A stretch of 64,000 nucleotides of DNA. It comes from Leeia aquatica (GTDB taxonomy: Bacteria > Pseudomonadota > Gammaproteobacteria > Burkholderiales > Leeiaceae). The DNA is taken from assembly GCF_012641365.1 (NCBI RefSeq), contig NZ_JABAIM010000001.1, forward strand, positions 186,001-250,000, read 5' to 3'. Positions 9,194 to 17,683 of this stretch are shown piece by piece (the first letter of the stretch is position 1; each line of letters opens with the position of its first letter). Position numbers and translations under genes: made by a program. The notes beneath the pieces were generated by a model. That model was not told where the DNA came from. It saw only the letters and a list, made by a program, of their open reading frames with translations, and did no database searches.

Positions 9194-9236
9194 TGCGGCG
9201 CAGTGTGCCGCAAAGGATGGGCGCTGTCCACGCCCA
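9194..9236. repeat. Two tandem hairpins between the TldE-like gene and speB
   Basis: TGCGGC/GCCGCA (9194-9199, 9207-9212) and TGGGCG/CGCCCA (9218-9223, 9231-9236), each with a seven-base loop, lie in the 162-bp space after the TldE-like stop and before speB. Neither has a T-tract. They could end or stabilise the upstream message or lie in the speB leader. Only the symmetry is certain. Confidence 0.4.
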
Positions 9237-9244
9237 TACCGCAC

Positions 9245-10567
9245 TTATAGCACCAGCTGCAGCGAGGATAGCAAGGCCCCCGGCAGCCGCATGCTGCTCG
9301 ATGACCGGCTGTCATAGCTCATCGGGTCCACCAGCCACTCGCGCTCGATGGTCAATGCCTCCAGTTGATCGCCCAGCATCCGGTACAGGCTGTCGTCAAA
9401 TCGCATCACATTGAGCGGTGCTACCAGCTCGCCCTGCTCCACCCAGAAACAGGCAAATCGGGTCATGCCGGTGATGCGGCAGTGGCTGCGGTCGGAATAG
9501 TTGAGGTACCACAGATTGTTAAGATATAAGCCGGTATCCAGCTGGCGCAAGACATCCTGCTGTGCCAGCTGGCCCGCAGCCATATCAAAAGAATTGGCGG
9601 ACTCACTGCCATCCGCCCCATTGCTGGCAAGGCCAAACTCACGGGCGCTGCGCGGGCTGACCAGCGCATGCACGAACTGCCCGTGCTCGATCAGGCACAG
9701 GCGCTTGGGTTTGCGGAAGCCTTCACCCTGAAAATCAGGGGCCAGCCCGGCAGCGGTGTTTTCGCTCAGACTCACCAAGGGCGAAAATTGCCGTTCGCCT
9801 TCCACCAGTTTCAGGAGTGCGCTGCGCTTGCTGTGAATGGACTGGGCAGACAAGGCCTCCCAGTTGAACAGGGTGAACAGCTCGCCCACTGCGGCCGGGG
9901 CCAGATAAGCGCGATAGGCGCCTGGCTGCAAGGTGCGCGCAGGGCGCGACAGCAAAATGAGCTGTTGCCCTGCTGCGTGCAAGTCTGCTGCAAAGGCAGC
10001 CGCATCCCATTCAAAACCTGCCTGGCCGCGTTTGACGGCTTTGTCCCCGCAGGCGTGCAGACTCCAGTCAAAGTTGAAGCTGGTGGTTTCCTGCCAGTTG
10101 CGCTGTCCCAGATGATTGGCAAAGGCGTAATACACCGGCCCCACTGCCAGAATGCCAACCAGGTCGGTCCCTGCTGCAGTGACAGCAATATCCGCCGCGA
10201 TCTGCGTAGCGTCCGGCAGGCGGGATGGCTCGATGCGGCAACTGTCCTGCCGGGTATCCGCCAGCATCAGGTGCGGGTCATCCTGCAGTTGCGGCAGCAG
10301 GCCTCGCAAGGTGTGCAAACCCGCCAGCAGCACCTCACGATCATGAGCCAGCTCGCCTTGCATGCTGAAGCTGTGCGCGGCCTGCTTTTGGCCCTGAATC
10401 AGCTGCAGGGTGAGATACAGCTGAAACACCTGACCCGCCTGACGGATCTGGCCATGATTGAAGCGGACAAAGTCCGACCGCTCACCGGAAAACCACAAGG
10501 TAAAGCCTTCGCCTCCTTGCAGCTGGCTACTGACGGCATCCGCGAGTTGCTCAAACCAGGCTTGCAT
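9245..10567 (-). CDS. TldE/PmbA-family protein (non-catalytic partner of a TldD-like protease)
   Basis: 440 residues of the TldD/PmbA (modulator of gyrase) family. It lacks the HExxxH zinc motif, as expected for the TldE partner, and keeps a C-terminal block of the family type (SDRSHCRITGMTRFACFWVEQGEL). Its start overlaps the stop of the TldD-like gene as TGATG, which strongly implies a heterodimer made in equal amounts. In E. coli the TldD/TldE pair degrades unfolded peptides and matures microcin B17. This pair looks divergent from the E. coli proteins and probably has another substrate. Confidence 0.82.
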   Translation of the reverse strand: MQAWFEQLADAVSSQLQGGEGFTLWFSGERSDFVRFNHGQIRQAGQVFQLYLTLQLIQGQKQAAHSFSMQGELAHDREVLLAGLHTLRGLLPQLQDDPHLMLADTRQDSCRIEPSRLPDATQIAADIAVTAAGTDLVGILAVGPVYYAFANHLGQRNWQETTSFNFDWSLHACGDKAVKRGQAGFEWDAAAFAADLHAAGQQLILLSRPARTLQPGAYRAYLAPAAVGELFTLFNWEALSAQSIHSKRSALLKLVEGERQFSPLVSLSENTAAGLAPDFQGEGFRKPKRLCLIEHGQFVHALVSPRSAREFGLASNGADGSESANSFDMAAGQLAQQDVLRQLDTGLYLNNLWYLNYSDRSHCRITGMTRFACFWVEQGELVAPLNVMRFDDSLYRMLGDQLEALTIEREWLVDPMSYDSRSSSSMRLPGALLSSLQLVL

Positions 10568-12009
10568 CAGGCAGCCCCTCCAAATACCTCAATATTCCGG
10601 AATACGCAGGCGGGCGACGCATGCCCGACCCGGATCACCTGATTGGGCTCCCCCTTACCACAATAAGGCGTGCCCATCACCTTGCGGGTGTGGACATCAC
10701 CAACCGCTGAGAGTGAGCGCCAGAAGTTGGCGGAGATACCCCGATAGTTAGGATTTTTAACCACACCCTTCAGCTCGCCATTTTCAATCAACTGTCCCCA
10801 CTCGCAGCCAAACTGGAATTTGTTGCGCGAATCGTCAATCGACCAGGACACGTTGGTATCCATCAACACCCCATGCTCGATACCCGCCACCAGCTCGGCC
10901 AGCGACTGCGTACCTGGCTCGATATTGAGGTTGGCCATACGGTCAATCGGTGCACGATGCCAGCCACTGGCGCGGGCATTGGCCACCCCGGTCAGGCCGG
11001 CGCGCTGTTGCGAGAGAGGACTGCCAAGCGGGCGCTGCAGGATGCCATCCTTGATCAGCCAAACCTTTTCGCTGGCGTGGCCTTCGTCGTCCCAGCCATA
11101 GCTGGCAAACTCTTCGCGGATCGACGGGTCGTAGGTGACATTCAGCAAGGACGAACCGTACTGATAATGCCCAAACATGTCCGGCGTGACAAAGCTGGTA
11201 CCGGCCATATTGCGTTCATCACCCAGGATGCGGTCCAACTCCAGCGGATGACCGATGGACTCGTGGATCTGCAGCATCATCTGCTCGGGCATCAGCAGCA
11301 GGTCCATCCGCTCGCTGGGGCAGTTGGGGGCCTGCAACAATTGCAGCGCCTCATCCGCCACCTTCGATCCCGCGCCCCAGAATCCCGCGGCCTGCAGCAT
11401 GCCCAGACCGCCTTGCTGACAATAGCCGTTGTATTGTCCACCAAAACTGCGGGATTGCGTCTCACCATCGGCAAAAGCGGTGATCACGATACCCGGCATC
11501 AGGTAGCGGAAGCGCTGGAGGGTATCGCCACCACCATTGGTCAGATAGCGATGCTCCTCATCCACCCGACCCAGGGTGACCGACCACTCAACAATCCGCG
11601 GGTCGATGCGGCAGGCATCGGCCTCCTGCTGCAAACGGGCAAACAGTTCACCGCGATGCCAGTCCAGTGCCTGATTCGCCCCCGGACCGCAGTACTCCCC
11701 TACCGGGTGCATCAAGGGATACTGGCTCACCTCGTAGGCCGCATGACGGGCGTGCAAGGCAGCCCATTGCAATGCCCGCTCCAGTGCACGCTGCAAACCA
11801 GCTAGGCTGACATCACTGGTGGCCGCATAGCCGTGTCCGCCTTGGGCGACCACACTCAGCATCACCCCGACATCCTCGGTCAGGGTCACCGGTTGCGGCA
11901 CGCCACGGCGTACGGTCAGGGTCTCGCGATGCGCCCGCACATGACGCAAGCTGCAAAAGAAACCCTCGGTGGGCAGGGCTTCAAACAGCGTCTTCAGCGT
12001 ATCGGCCAT
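10567..12009 (-). CDS. TldD-family zinc metalloprotease (divergent copy)
   Basis: 480 residues with the TldD catalytic motif HESIGHPLELD (HExxxH) near the middle, probably coordinating zinc. The family C-terminal block with a reactive-type cysteine (MGTPYCGKGEPNQVIRVGH) is present. Relative to E. coli TldD, which has HEAVGHGLEGD, the motif is changed after the second histidine, so I treat it as a second TldD lineage rather than calling tldD. It lies 12 bases after pepN and is coupled to the TldE-like gene. Four peptidase-family genes in a row suggest a shared peptide-degradation role. Confidence 0.85.
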   Translation of the reverse strand: MADTLKTLFEALPTEGFFCSLRHVRAHRETLTVRRGVPQPVTLTEDVGVMLSVVAQGGHGYAATSDVSLAGLQRALERALQWAALHARHAAYEVSQYPLMHPVGEYCGPGANQALDWHRGELFARLQQEADACRIDPRIVEWSVTLGRVDEEHRYLTNGGGDTLQRFRYLMPGIVITAFADGETQSRSFGGQYNGYCQQGGLGMLQAAGFWGAGSKVADEALQLLQAPNCPSERMDLLLMPEQMMLQIHESIGHPLELDRILGDERNMAGTSFVTPDMFGHYQYGSSLLNVTYDPSIREEFASYGWDDEGHASEKVWLIKDGILQRPLGSPLSQQRAGLTGVANARASGWHRAPIDRMANLNIEPGTQSLAELVAGIEHGVLMDTNVSWSIDDSRNKFQFGCEWGQLIENGELKGVVKNPNYRGISANFWRSLSAVGDVHTRKVMGTPYCGKGEPNQVIRVGHASPACVFRNIEVFGGAA

Positions 12010-12021
12010 GGTTATCCCTGA

Positions 12022-14667
12022 TCAGGCCTGCAGGGCCTTGCTGGCGATTTCAAACACATCCGGCGACAAACCTTCTTTAGCCAGAATGCGCTGCAACTCC
12101 GCCTTCATCAGGCCTTGTCGGGCAGTATCGTATTTCTTCCAGCGGTTAAAGGCAGACACCACGCGGGAAGCCACCTGCGGGTTAATCCCATCCAGTGCCA
12201 ACACCTGATCCGCCACCCAGTGATAACCCGAACCGTCGGCAGCATGGAAATGCAGCGGGTTGGCACTGGCAAAGCTGCGAATCAGCGCGTAGACCTTGTT
12301 CGGATTGGTCAGTGTAAAGCAACGATGTTGGGTCAGCTGTTTCACATGCTCCAGCGTACCCGGCAGGCAACTGGTGGCTTGCATCTGCAACCATTTATCC
12401 ATCACCAGCGCCTCATCCTGCCACTGGTCAGCAAAGTGGCTCAGCGCATGTTCCCGCAGCGGATGCGCCACATTGGCCAGCACAGCCAGTGCGGCCTGCT
12501 GATCAGTCATATTGTCTGCTTGCATGAACTGTTCGTGCGCACGCTGCAATTCCTGCTCCTGTTCACCGGCGCACAGATAAGACAAGCAGACATTGCGCAA
12601 GGCGCGCTTGGCAGAGGCATCACCCGTCCACACATAGGCACCTTGCGTCAAACGCTGGTAATGGCGCAGCCAGTCGGCGGACAGTGCTTGCGCCAGCTTG
12701 CGGCGGACAAACTGGCGAGCCTGATGAATCGTGTCAGGATCAGCCACCTCCATCACCTCGGCCAGCCAACCTTCGGTCGGCAAGCTCAGCGCCTGGGCAG
12801 CCAGCGCCGGGTCCAGTTGCTCATTGTTCAGCACCTGACGCATGGCCGAGGTGAAGTGTTCCGGCAACTGCAGGGGGCGGCCGGCCTGCGCATCGGCTAC
12901 CAGTGCCAGCAGCACCCGTTCGGCCAGTTTCTGCCCCGCATCCCAGCGGTTGAACTCATCACTGTCATGCGCCAGCAAGAAGGCCAACTCAGCATCCGTA
13001 TAGGCCATCTCCAGCTTGACCGGTGCGGAGAAACCCTGCAGCAGGGAAGGCACCGGTTGGCACGGAATGTCCACAAACTCGAAGGTCTGCTCAGCGTCTG
13101 TCAGTGACAGCACCCGGCTGCCCTGGATGGCCTCCGCCTCGCCGCGCAAGCGCAATGGCAGGGTTTGACCTTCAATGCCCAGCAGGCCCATCTTGACCGG
13201 AATGTGGAATGGCAGTTTCTCTGGCTGCCCCGGTGTGGCCGGGCAGGACTGGGCCAGGGTCAGGCGGTAGCAGTGTTGTTCGGCATCATACTGACCGCTG
13301 GCACGCAATACCGGCGTGCCCGCTTGATCGTACCAGCGCTTGAACTGTTCCAGATCGGCACCATTGGCATCCGCCATGGCAGCGACAAAATCTTCGGTGG
13401 TCACAGCCTGGCCATCGTGGCGGCGGAAGTACAGGTCCATCCCCTTGCGGAAACCCGCCTCGCCCAGCAAGGTATGCTGCATGCGGATGACTTCCGCGCC
13501 TTTTTCGTAGATGGTAACGGTGTAGAAGTTATTGATTTCGATATAGCTGGTCGGCCGGATCGGATGGGCCATCGGACCTGCATCTTCCGGGAACTGGGCG
13601 CTGCGCAGTGTCTTGACCTGGTCAATGCGTTCCACGGCACGGGAGCCCAGGTCCATGGAGAATTCCTGATCACGGAATACCGTCAGGCCTTCTTTCAGGC
13701 TGAGCTGGAACCAGTCGCGGCAGGTCACCCGGTTGCCGGTCCAGTTGTGGAAGTATTCGTGGCCAATCACCGCCTCAATCGCGCCAAAGTCCCAGTCAGT
13801 CGCCGTTTCCGGGCGCGCCAGCACGTACTTGGTATTGAAGATGTTGAGGCCCTTGTTTTCCATCGCCCCCATGGTGAAGTCGCTCACCGCCACGATCATA
13901 TAGATGTCGAGGTCGTACTCCAGCCCGAAGCGGTCTTCATCCCACTTCATCGCACGCTTGACCGACGCCATGGCGTGATGGCACTTGTCCAGATTGCCGT
14001 GCTCCACCCAGATCTGCAGCAATACCTCACGCCCGGAGCGGGTGCGGAAATGGTCTTCCAGCACCACCAGCTTGCCGGCCACCAGCGCAAACAGATAGGC
14101 CGGCTTGCGGAATGGGTCGACCCACTTCACCCAGTGGCGCCCCTTGCCGGAGTCGCCCTCGCCCACCTTGTTGCCATTCGACAGCAGCACCGGGTACTTT
14201 TGCTTGTCGGCCACAATGGTGGTCGAGAAACGGGTCATCACGTCCGGGCGGTCCAGGTAATACATGATGCGGCGGAAGCCTTCCGCTTCACACTGGGTGT
14301 AGAAATTGTCGTTGGATTTGTACAGCCCAGACAGGGTTGTATTGGTCTGCGGCTGAATGCGGGTCACCACATCGCAGAAACAACTGTCCGGCAGGTCGCG
14401 AATCACCAGTTCGGTCGGTGACACGGTATAGCGGTCGGCTGCCAGGGTTTCTCCATCAATCTTGACCGATACCAGTTCCAGCGCATCCCCCACCAGCACC
14501 AGTGGGGCATTCACTTCCGCAGAGGCCGGGTTGCGGGTGATCACCATGCGGGCTTCCACCTCGGTGTCCACTTCCCGCAGTTCGAACTTCAGATCGATAC
14601 GGTCAATGATGTAGGGGGACGGCAGGTAGTCCTTGAGATAAATGGTTTGCGGGGTTTCAGTGCGCAC
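12022..14667 (-). CDS. pepN: Aminopeptidase N
   Basis: M1-family zinc aminopeptidase of 881 residues that removes N-terminal amino acids from cytosolic peptides. The substrate-recognition motif GAMEN, the zinc motif HEYFHNWTGNRV with the downstream ligand glutamate in LKEGLTVFRDQEFS, and the catalytic tyrosine region (NNFYTVTIYEKGAEVIRM) are all visible. Length matches bacterial PepN. The start is GTG at 14667, preceded by GAGG seven bases upstream. It follows the M61 gene after 81 bases that contain two hairpins, and precedes the TldD-like gene by 12 bases. Confidence 0.96.
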   Translation of the reverse strand: MRTETPQTIYLKDYLPSPYIIDRIDLKFELREVDTEVEARMVITRNPASAEVNAPLVLVGDALELVSVKIDGETLAADRYTVSPTELVIRDLPDSCFCDVVTRIQPQTNTTLSGLYKSNDNFYTQCEAEGFRRIMYYLDRPDVMTRFSTTIVADKQKYPVLLSNGNKVGEGDSGKGRHWVKWVDPFRKPAYLFALVAGKLVVLEDHFRTRSGREVLLQIWVEHGNLDKCHHAMASVKRAMKWDEDRFGLEYDLDIYMIVAVSDFTMGAMENKGLNIFNTKYVLARPETATDWDFGAIEAVIGHEYFHNWTGNRVTCRDWFQLSLKEGLTVFRDQEFSMDLGSRAVERIDQVKTLRSAQFPEDAGPMAHPIRPTSYIEINNFYTVTIYEKGAEVIRMQHTLLGEAGFRKGMDLYFRRHDGQAVTTEDFVAAMADANGADLEQFKRWYDQAGTPVLRASGQYDAEQHCYRLTLAQSCPATPGQPEKLPFHIPVKMGLLGIEGQTLPLRLRGEAEAIQGSRVLSLTDAEQTFEFVDIPCQPVPSLLQGFSAPVKLEMAYTDAELAFLLAHDSDEFNRWDAGQKLAERVLLALVADAQAGRPLQLPEHFTSAMRQVLNNEQLDPALAAQALSLPTEGWLAEVMEVADPDTIHQARQFVRRKLAQALSADWLRHYQRLTQGAYVWTGDASAKRALRNVCLSYLCAGEQEQELQRAHEQFMQADNMTDQQAALAVLANVAHPLREHALSHFADQWQDEALVMDKWLQMQATSCLPGTLEHVKQLTQHRCFTLTNPNKVYALIRSFASANPLHFHAADGSGYHWVADQVLALDGINPQVASRVVSAFNRWKKYDTARQGLMKAELQRILAKEGLSPDVFEIASKALQA

Positions 14668-14685
14668 AGTTCATCCTCAATACAG

Positions 14686-14737
14686 GGAGCAGGATCGCTG
14701 CTCCATCATCGTTTGGTCCGGCACGACTGTGCCGGAC
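14686..14737. repeat. Two hairpins between the M61 gene and pepN
   Basis: GTCCGGCAC (14716-14724) / GTGCCGGAC (14729-14737) is a perfect 9-bp stem with a GACT loop, and GGAGCA (14686-14691) / TGCTCC (14699-14704) is a second stem. Neither is followed by a T-tract on the minus strand. They sit in the leader just before the pepN ribosome-binding site and may act in mRNA processing or modulate read-through. Confidence 0.5.
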
Positions 14738-14748
14738 GCGCTTATTGT

Positions 14749-16599
14749 TCAGTTTTGCTGCAACCAAGCCTTCCGGCGGGCGTGACAACTATCGCTGGCC
14801 TCTGCCATCACTTGCAGGGCCGCTGTGTCTGGTTGACTGGTTTGCAGGCGGATGGGCAAGGTCTTAAGCTCATCGCGGCGGAATGCATGTACCACGGTCT
14901 CGGCACCCAGTGGCAAGCGGTCCAGCAAGGTTTCCAGATTACCTTGACTGACCTTAAAGCCATCCAGCGCGATGATCACATCGCCCCCCGCCAGCCCGGC
15001 GAGCTCGGCGGCGCCTCCACTCAAGACGCTGCTGAGCTTCAGACCCAACGGATCTGTCGCCGTACGGGCCCCCAGCTGATTGCGCGGCGCAGGCGGCTCG
15101 GCCAGCCACTTGCCCCCTTTGTCTGCCAGGTTCTGCGGCATACGGCACTGCAGGGACAAGCCCAGCAGCGGCAACACCGCCTGCAGCGGTTCCAGCAGCT
15201 GACTGGGTTGCCGCAAATACGTATCAAAAAAGGCCGTGAGGTCGACCCCGGCCACTTCGCTGGCCACCCGCTCCCACTCGTCTTCGGCAATCCCGACGCC
15301 TGTCTCGGCAAAGCGCGCACCATAGCGTTGCCACAGGGTACGCATGATGTCATCCAGCGAGCAGTCATGCTGCGCGCGCAGGGTCATGTCCAGCAGCCAC
15401 CCCACCAAAGCGCCTTTGACATAGTAGCTGGCCAGCGCATTCGGTGAATTTTCATCCTGCCGGTAATACTTGATCCAGGTATCAAAACTGGCATCTTCCA
15501 GTGTCTGTACCTGGCAGCCGGGCGTGCGCAGGACACTGGTGAGGTTTTGCGCCAGTGTTTCCAGATACTGGCTTTCCCGCGTCACACCGCTGCGCACCAG
15601 CATCAGGTCATCGTAGTAGCTGGTAATGCCCTCAAAGGCCCACAGCAGACGGGAATAGGCTTCACGCTCCAGCGGGTACGGCGCGTAAGCCGCTGGCTTA
15701 AGCTGCTTGACGTTCCAGCTGTGAAAATACTCATGGCTGATCAGCCCCAGCAGCTGGGTGTAACCGCTGCCAGGTTCGGCGGGCTCATCCGGGCGTGGCA
15801 AGTCATTTCGATCCGCAATCAGGGCAGTGGAGCTGCGATGCTCCAGCCCGCCATAGCCGCCGCCCACATAGAGCAGGAACAGATACTCACTGAAGGGTGC
15901 CCCCATCTTGCTTCCGGGCTGCCCGAACAGCTCGATCTGCGACTGGCAGATGCGTGTGGTATCGGCCACCAGCCGAGGCAAGTGACCATGATGACGGCCG
16001 CTGATGGCCAGCCAGTGCGGGATGCCCAGAACATCAAACGCGCAGATTTCCAGCGTACCGCATTCAACCGGATGATCGATCAGCGCATCATAATCAGGCG
16101 CTTGATAATGGCCGAAGGCCCAGCGTGTTGCGCCGCCTGCTGGGCGCGGCAAGGTGGTCGCGACCTGCCAATGCTGATAGGCAGTACCTGATGGCGGGAC
16201 CAGTTCTACCTCGACCGGCTGCTGTTCCTGCCCCACCACGGCAAGGCAGGTACTGGTGGCATTGAAAAAAGCCCGTTCCTGGTCGAAATAGGCACCCCGC
16301 ACCGACAAGTCAAACGCATACACCTGATAGTACAGTTGCAGCACACCACGGACCGGCTCTGCTTGCCAGCGTGCCTTGTCCAGCTTGAGCAGCCGGACTG
16401 ACTCCCCCTCGCATTCAGCGCGAATGGTGACAATGTTCCGGGCAAACTCACGGATCAGGTAGGAGCCTGGAATCCAGGCCGGCAAGGTAAAGGCTTGCCC
16501 GGCGGGATCGGGGTGATCGACCGTCAGGCAAACTTCGAGCAAATGGGCGTGGGGATCGGCAAGGCTGATCCGGTAATGGATGGCAACGGGAGACGTCAT
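14749..16599 (-). CDS. M61-family glycyl aminopeptidase with C-terminal PDZ domain
   Basis: About 616 residues. The zinc motif HEYFHSWNVKQLKP (HExxH) with downstream WAFEGITSYYDDL, where the third ligand is the glutamate of FEGIT, is diagnostic of family M61. A beta-rich N-terminal domain precedes it and a PDZ-like segment lies in the last 120 residues (LAGLAGGDVIIALDGFKV). ATG at 16599 replaces a longer TTG start at 16623. No export signal is visible, so it is probably cytosolic, cleaving N-terminal glycine or alanine from peptides. It heads a run of peptidase genes. Confidence 0.9.
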   Translation of the reverse strand: MTSPVAIHYRISLADPHAHLLEVCLTVDHPDPAGQAFTLPAWIPGSYLIREFARNIVTIRAECEGESVRLLKLDKARWQAEPVRGVLQLYYQVYAFDLSVRGAYFDQERAFFNATSTCLAVVGQEQQPVEVELVPPSGTAYQHWQVATTLPRPAGGATRWAFGHYQAPDYDALIDHPVECGTLEICAFDVLGIPHWLAISGRHHGHLPRLVADTTRICQSQIELFGQPGSKMGAPFSEYLFLLYVGGGYGGLEHRSSTALIADRNDLPRPDEPAEPGSGYTQLLGLISHEYFHSWNVKQLKPAAYAPYPLEREAYSRLLWAFEGITSYYDDLMLVRSGVTRESQYLETLAQNLTSVLRTPGCQVQTLEDASFDTWIKYYRQDENSPNALASYYVKGALVGWLLDMTLRAQHDCSLDDIMRTLWQRYGARFAETGVGIAEDEWERVASEVAGVDLTAFFDTYLRQPSQLLEPLQAVLPLLGLSLQCRMPQNLADKGGKWLAEPPAPRNQLGARTATDPLGLKLSSVLSGGAAELAGLAGGDVIIALDGFKVSQGNLETLLDRLPLGAETVVHAFRRDELKTLPIRLQTSQPDTAALQVMAEASDSCHARRKAWLQQN

Positions 16600-16703
16600 G
16601 CAGGTCGGGCCTCGTGCAGGCAAAGCGGGATTTTACCACGCTGAACCCATGCACTTGCGGACCAATCCAGTCAGACGCCCGGTCATCGGTTCAGGTAGAT
16701 CGG

Positions 16704-17537
16704 TTAATGGACGTCTGGAACAAAAAAGCGTTCCCGCAAGTCTTCGAGACCGAACGTATCAAGGATCTCATTGAGACGGGCAATGGCACGACCGGGCGAA
16801 TGATTGCCCTGCCGCGCGATGATCAACTCGTTCTTCATGGAGTGCTCCCATCCCACCAGCTCGGTCACTGTAACCTGGTAACCATGCGCTTCCAGTTGCA
16901 GGCAGCGCAACACATTGGTCAGGTGACTACCGAACTCACGGGTATGCAAGGCGTGACGCCAGATTTCGGCCAGCGCGTCGCGGCGGATCGCCGCCCCCTT
17001 GCCTTGTCGTAGCACACTGGCTACTTCAGCCTGACAGCAAGGTACCAGCACAATGGATTGCGCCTGCTTGCCCAAGGCAAAGCGGATGGCATCGTCGGTT
17101 GCCGTATTGCAGGCATGCAAGGCGGTGACCACGCTGACCTGTTCAGGCAGCTGCGTGGAATGGATCGAATCGGCCACCGACAGGTTGAGGAAAGACATGC
17201 CCCCAAAGCCGCAACGCGCGGCGAGCTCTTCCGAGCGGGTTACCAGCTCTTGCCGGGTCTCGATGCCGTAGATATGGCCCGGCTGGCTGCGGGACTTGAA
17301 GAACAGATCGTAAAGAATGAAGCCCAGATAGGACTTGCCAGCCCCATGGTCGACCAGGGAGATCGGCTTGCCCTGCCCCTCCGCCTCCAGCAGCAGCGGT
17401 TCAATGAATTGAAACAGGTGATAAACCTGCTTGAGTTTACGTCGACTATCCTGATTGAGTTTGCCATCCCGTGTCAGGATGTGCAGCGCTTTCAGGAGCT
17501 CAATGGATTGCTCGGGACGAATATCAGGGATGCTCAT
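16704..17537 (-). CDS. Predicted SAM-dependent methyltransferase (Methyltransf_32-like)
   Basis: 277 residues. A glycine-rich motif I (VDHGAGKSYLGFILYDL) near residue 65, an acidic end of strand 2 (YGIETRQELV), and the blocks ALHACNTATDDAI and IVLVPCCQAEV match the class I methyltransferases with a conserved His-Ala-Cys and Pro-Cys-Cys. These occur in proteins acting on RNA or of unknown substrate. It is transcribed towards the M61 gene (104 bases apart) and divergently from the DUF1631 gene. The target is not predictable. Confidence 0.7.
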   Translation of the reverse strand: MSIPDIRPEQSIELLKALHILTRDGKLNQDSRRKLKQVYHLFQFIEPLLLEAEGQGKPISLVDHGAGKSYLGFILYDLFFKSRSQPGHIYGIETRQELVTRSEELAARCGFGGMSFLNLSVADSIHSTQLPEQVSVVTALHACNTATDDAIRFALGKQAQSIVLVPCCQAEVASVLRQGKGAAIRRDALAEIWRHALHTREFGSHLTNVLRCLQLEAHGYQVTVTELVGWEHSMKNELIIARQGNHSPGRAIARLNEILDTFGLEDLRERFFVPDVH

Positions 17538-17683
17538 GGCTCGGCTGCAGGCACATAGCGGCCTGGCGCATTAAAAGATTGTTAAATTTTATCAGCCTGA
17601 CACCACAGTTGCCTATCCACGTCTACAATATACAACTGAGTATTCCGTCCCCCTGTTCACTTCCTGAATCGGCTTGGCTGTAT

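Noticed and set aside
13165-14421. Long open frame on the plus strand opposite pepN, and similar ones opposite dnaX, glpD, recB and recC
   Set aside because: Their translations are rich in His, Gln, Arg and Ala with no recognisable family, lack ribosome-binding sites, and mirror well-supported genes; typical of GC-rich DNA.
17471-17683. N-terminal extension of the DUF1631 protein
   Set aside because: It would run through the start of the divergent methyltransferase gene, and its composition is unlike the rest; ATG at 17684 is more reasonable.
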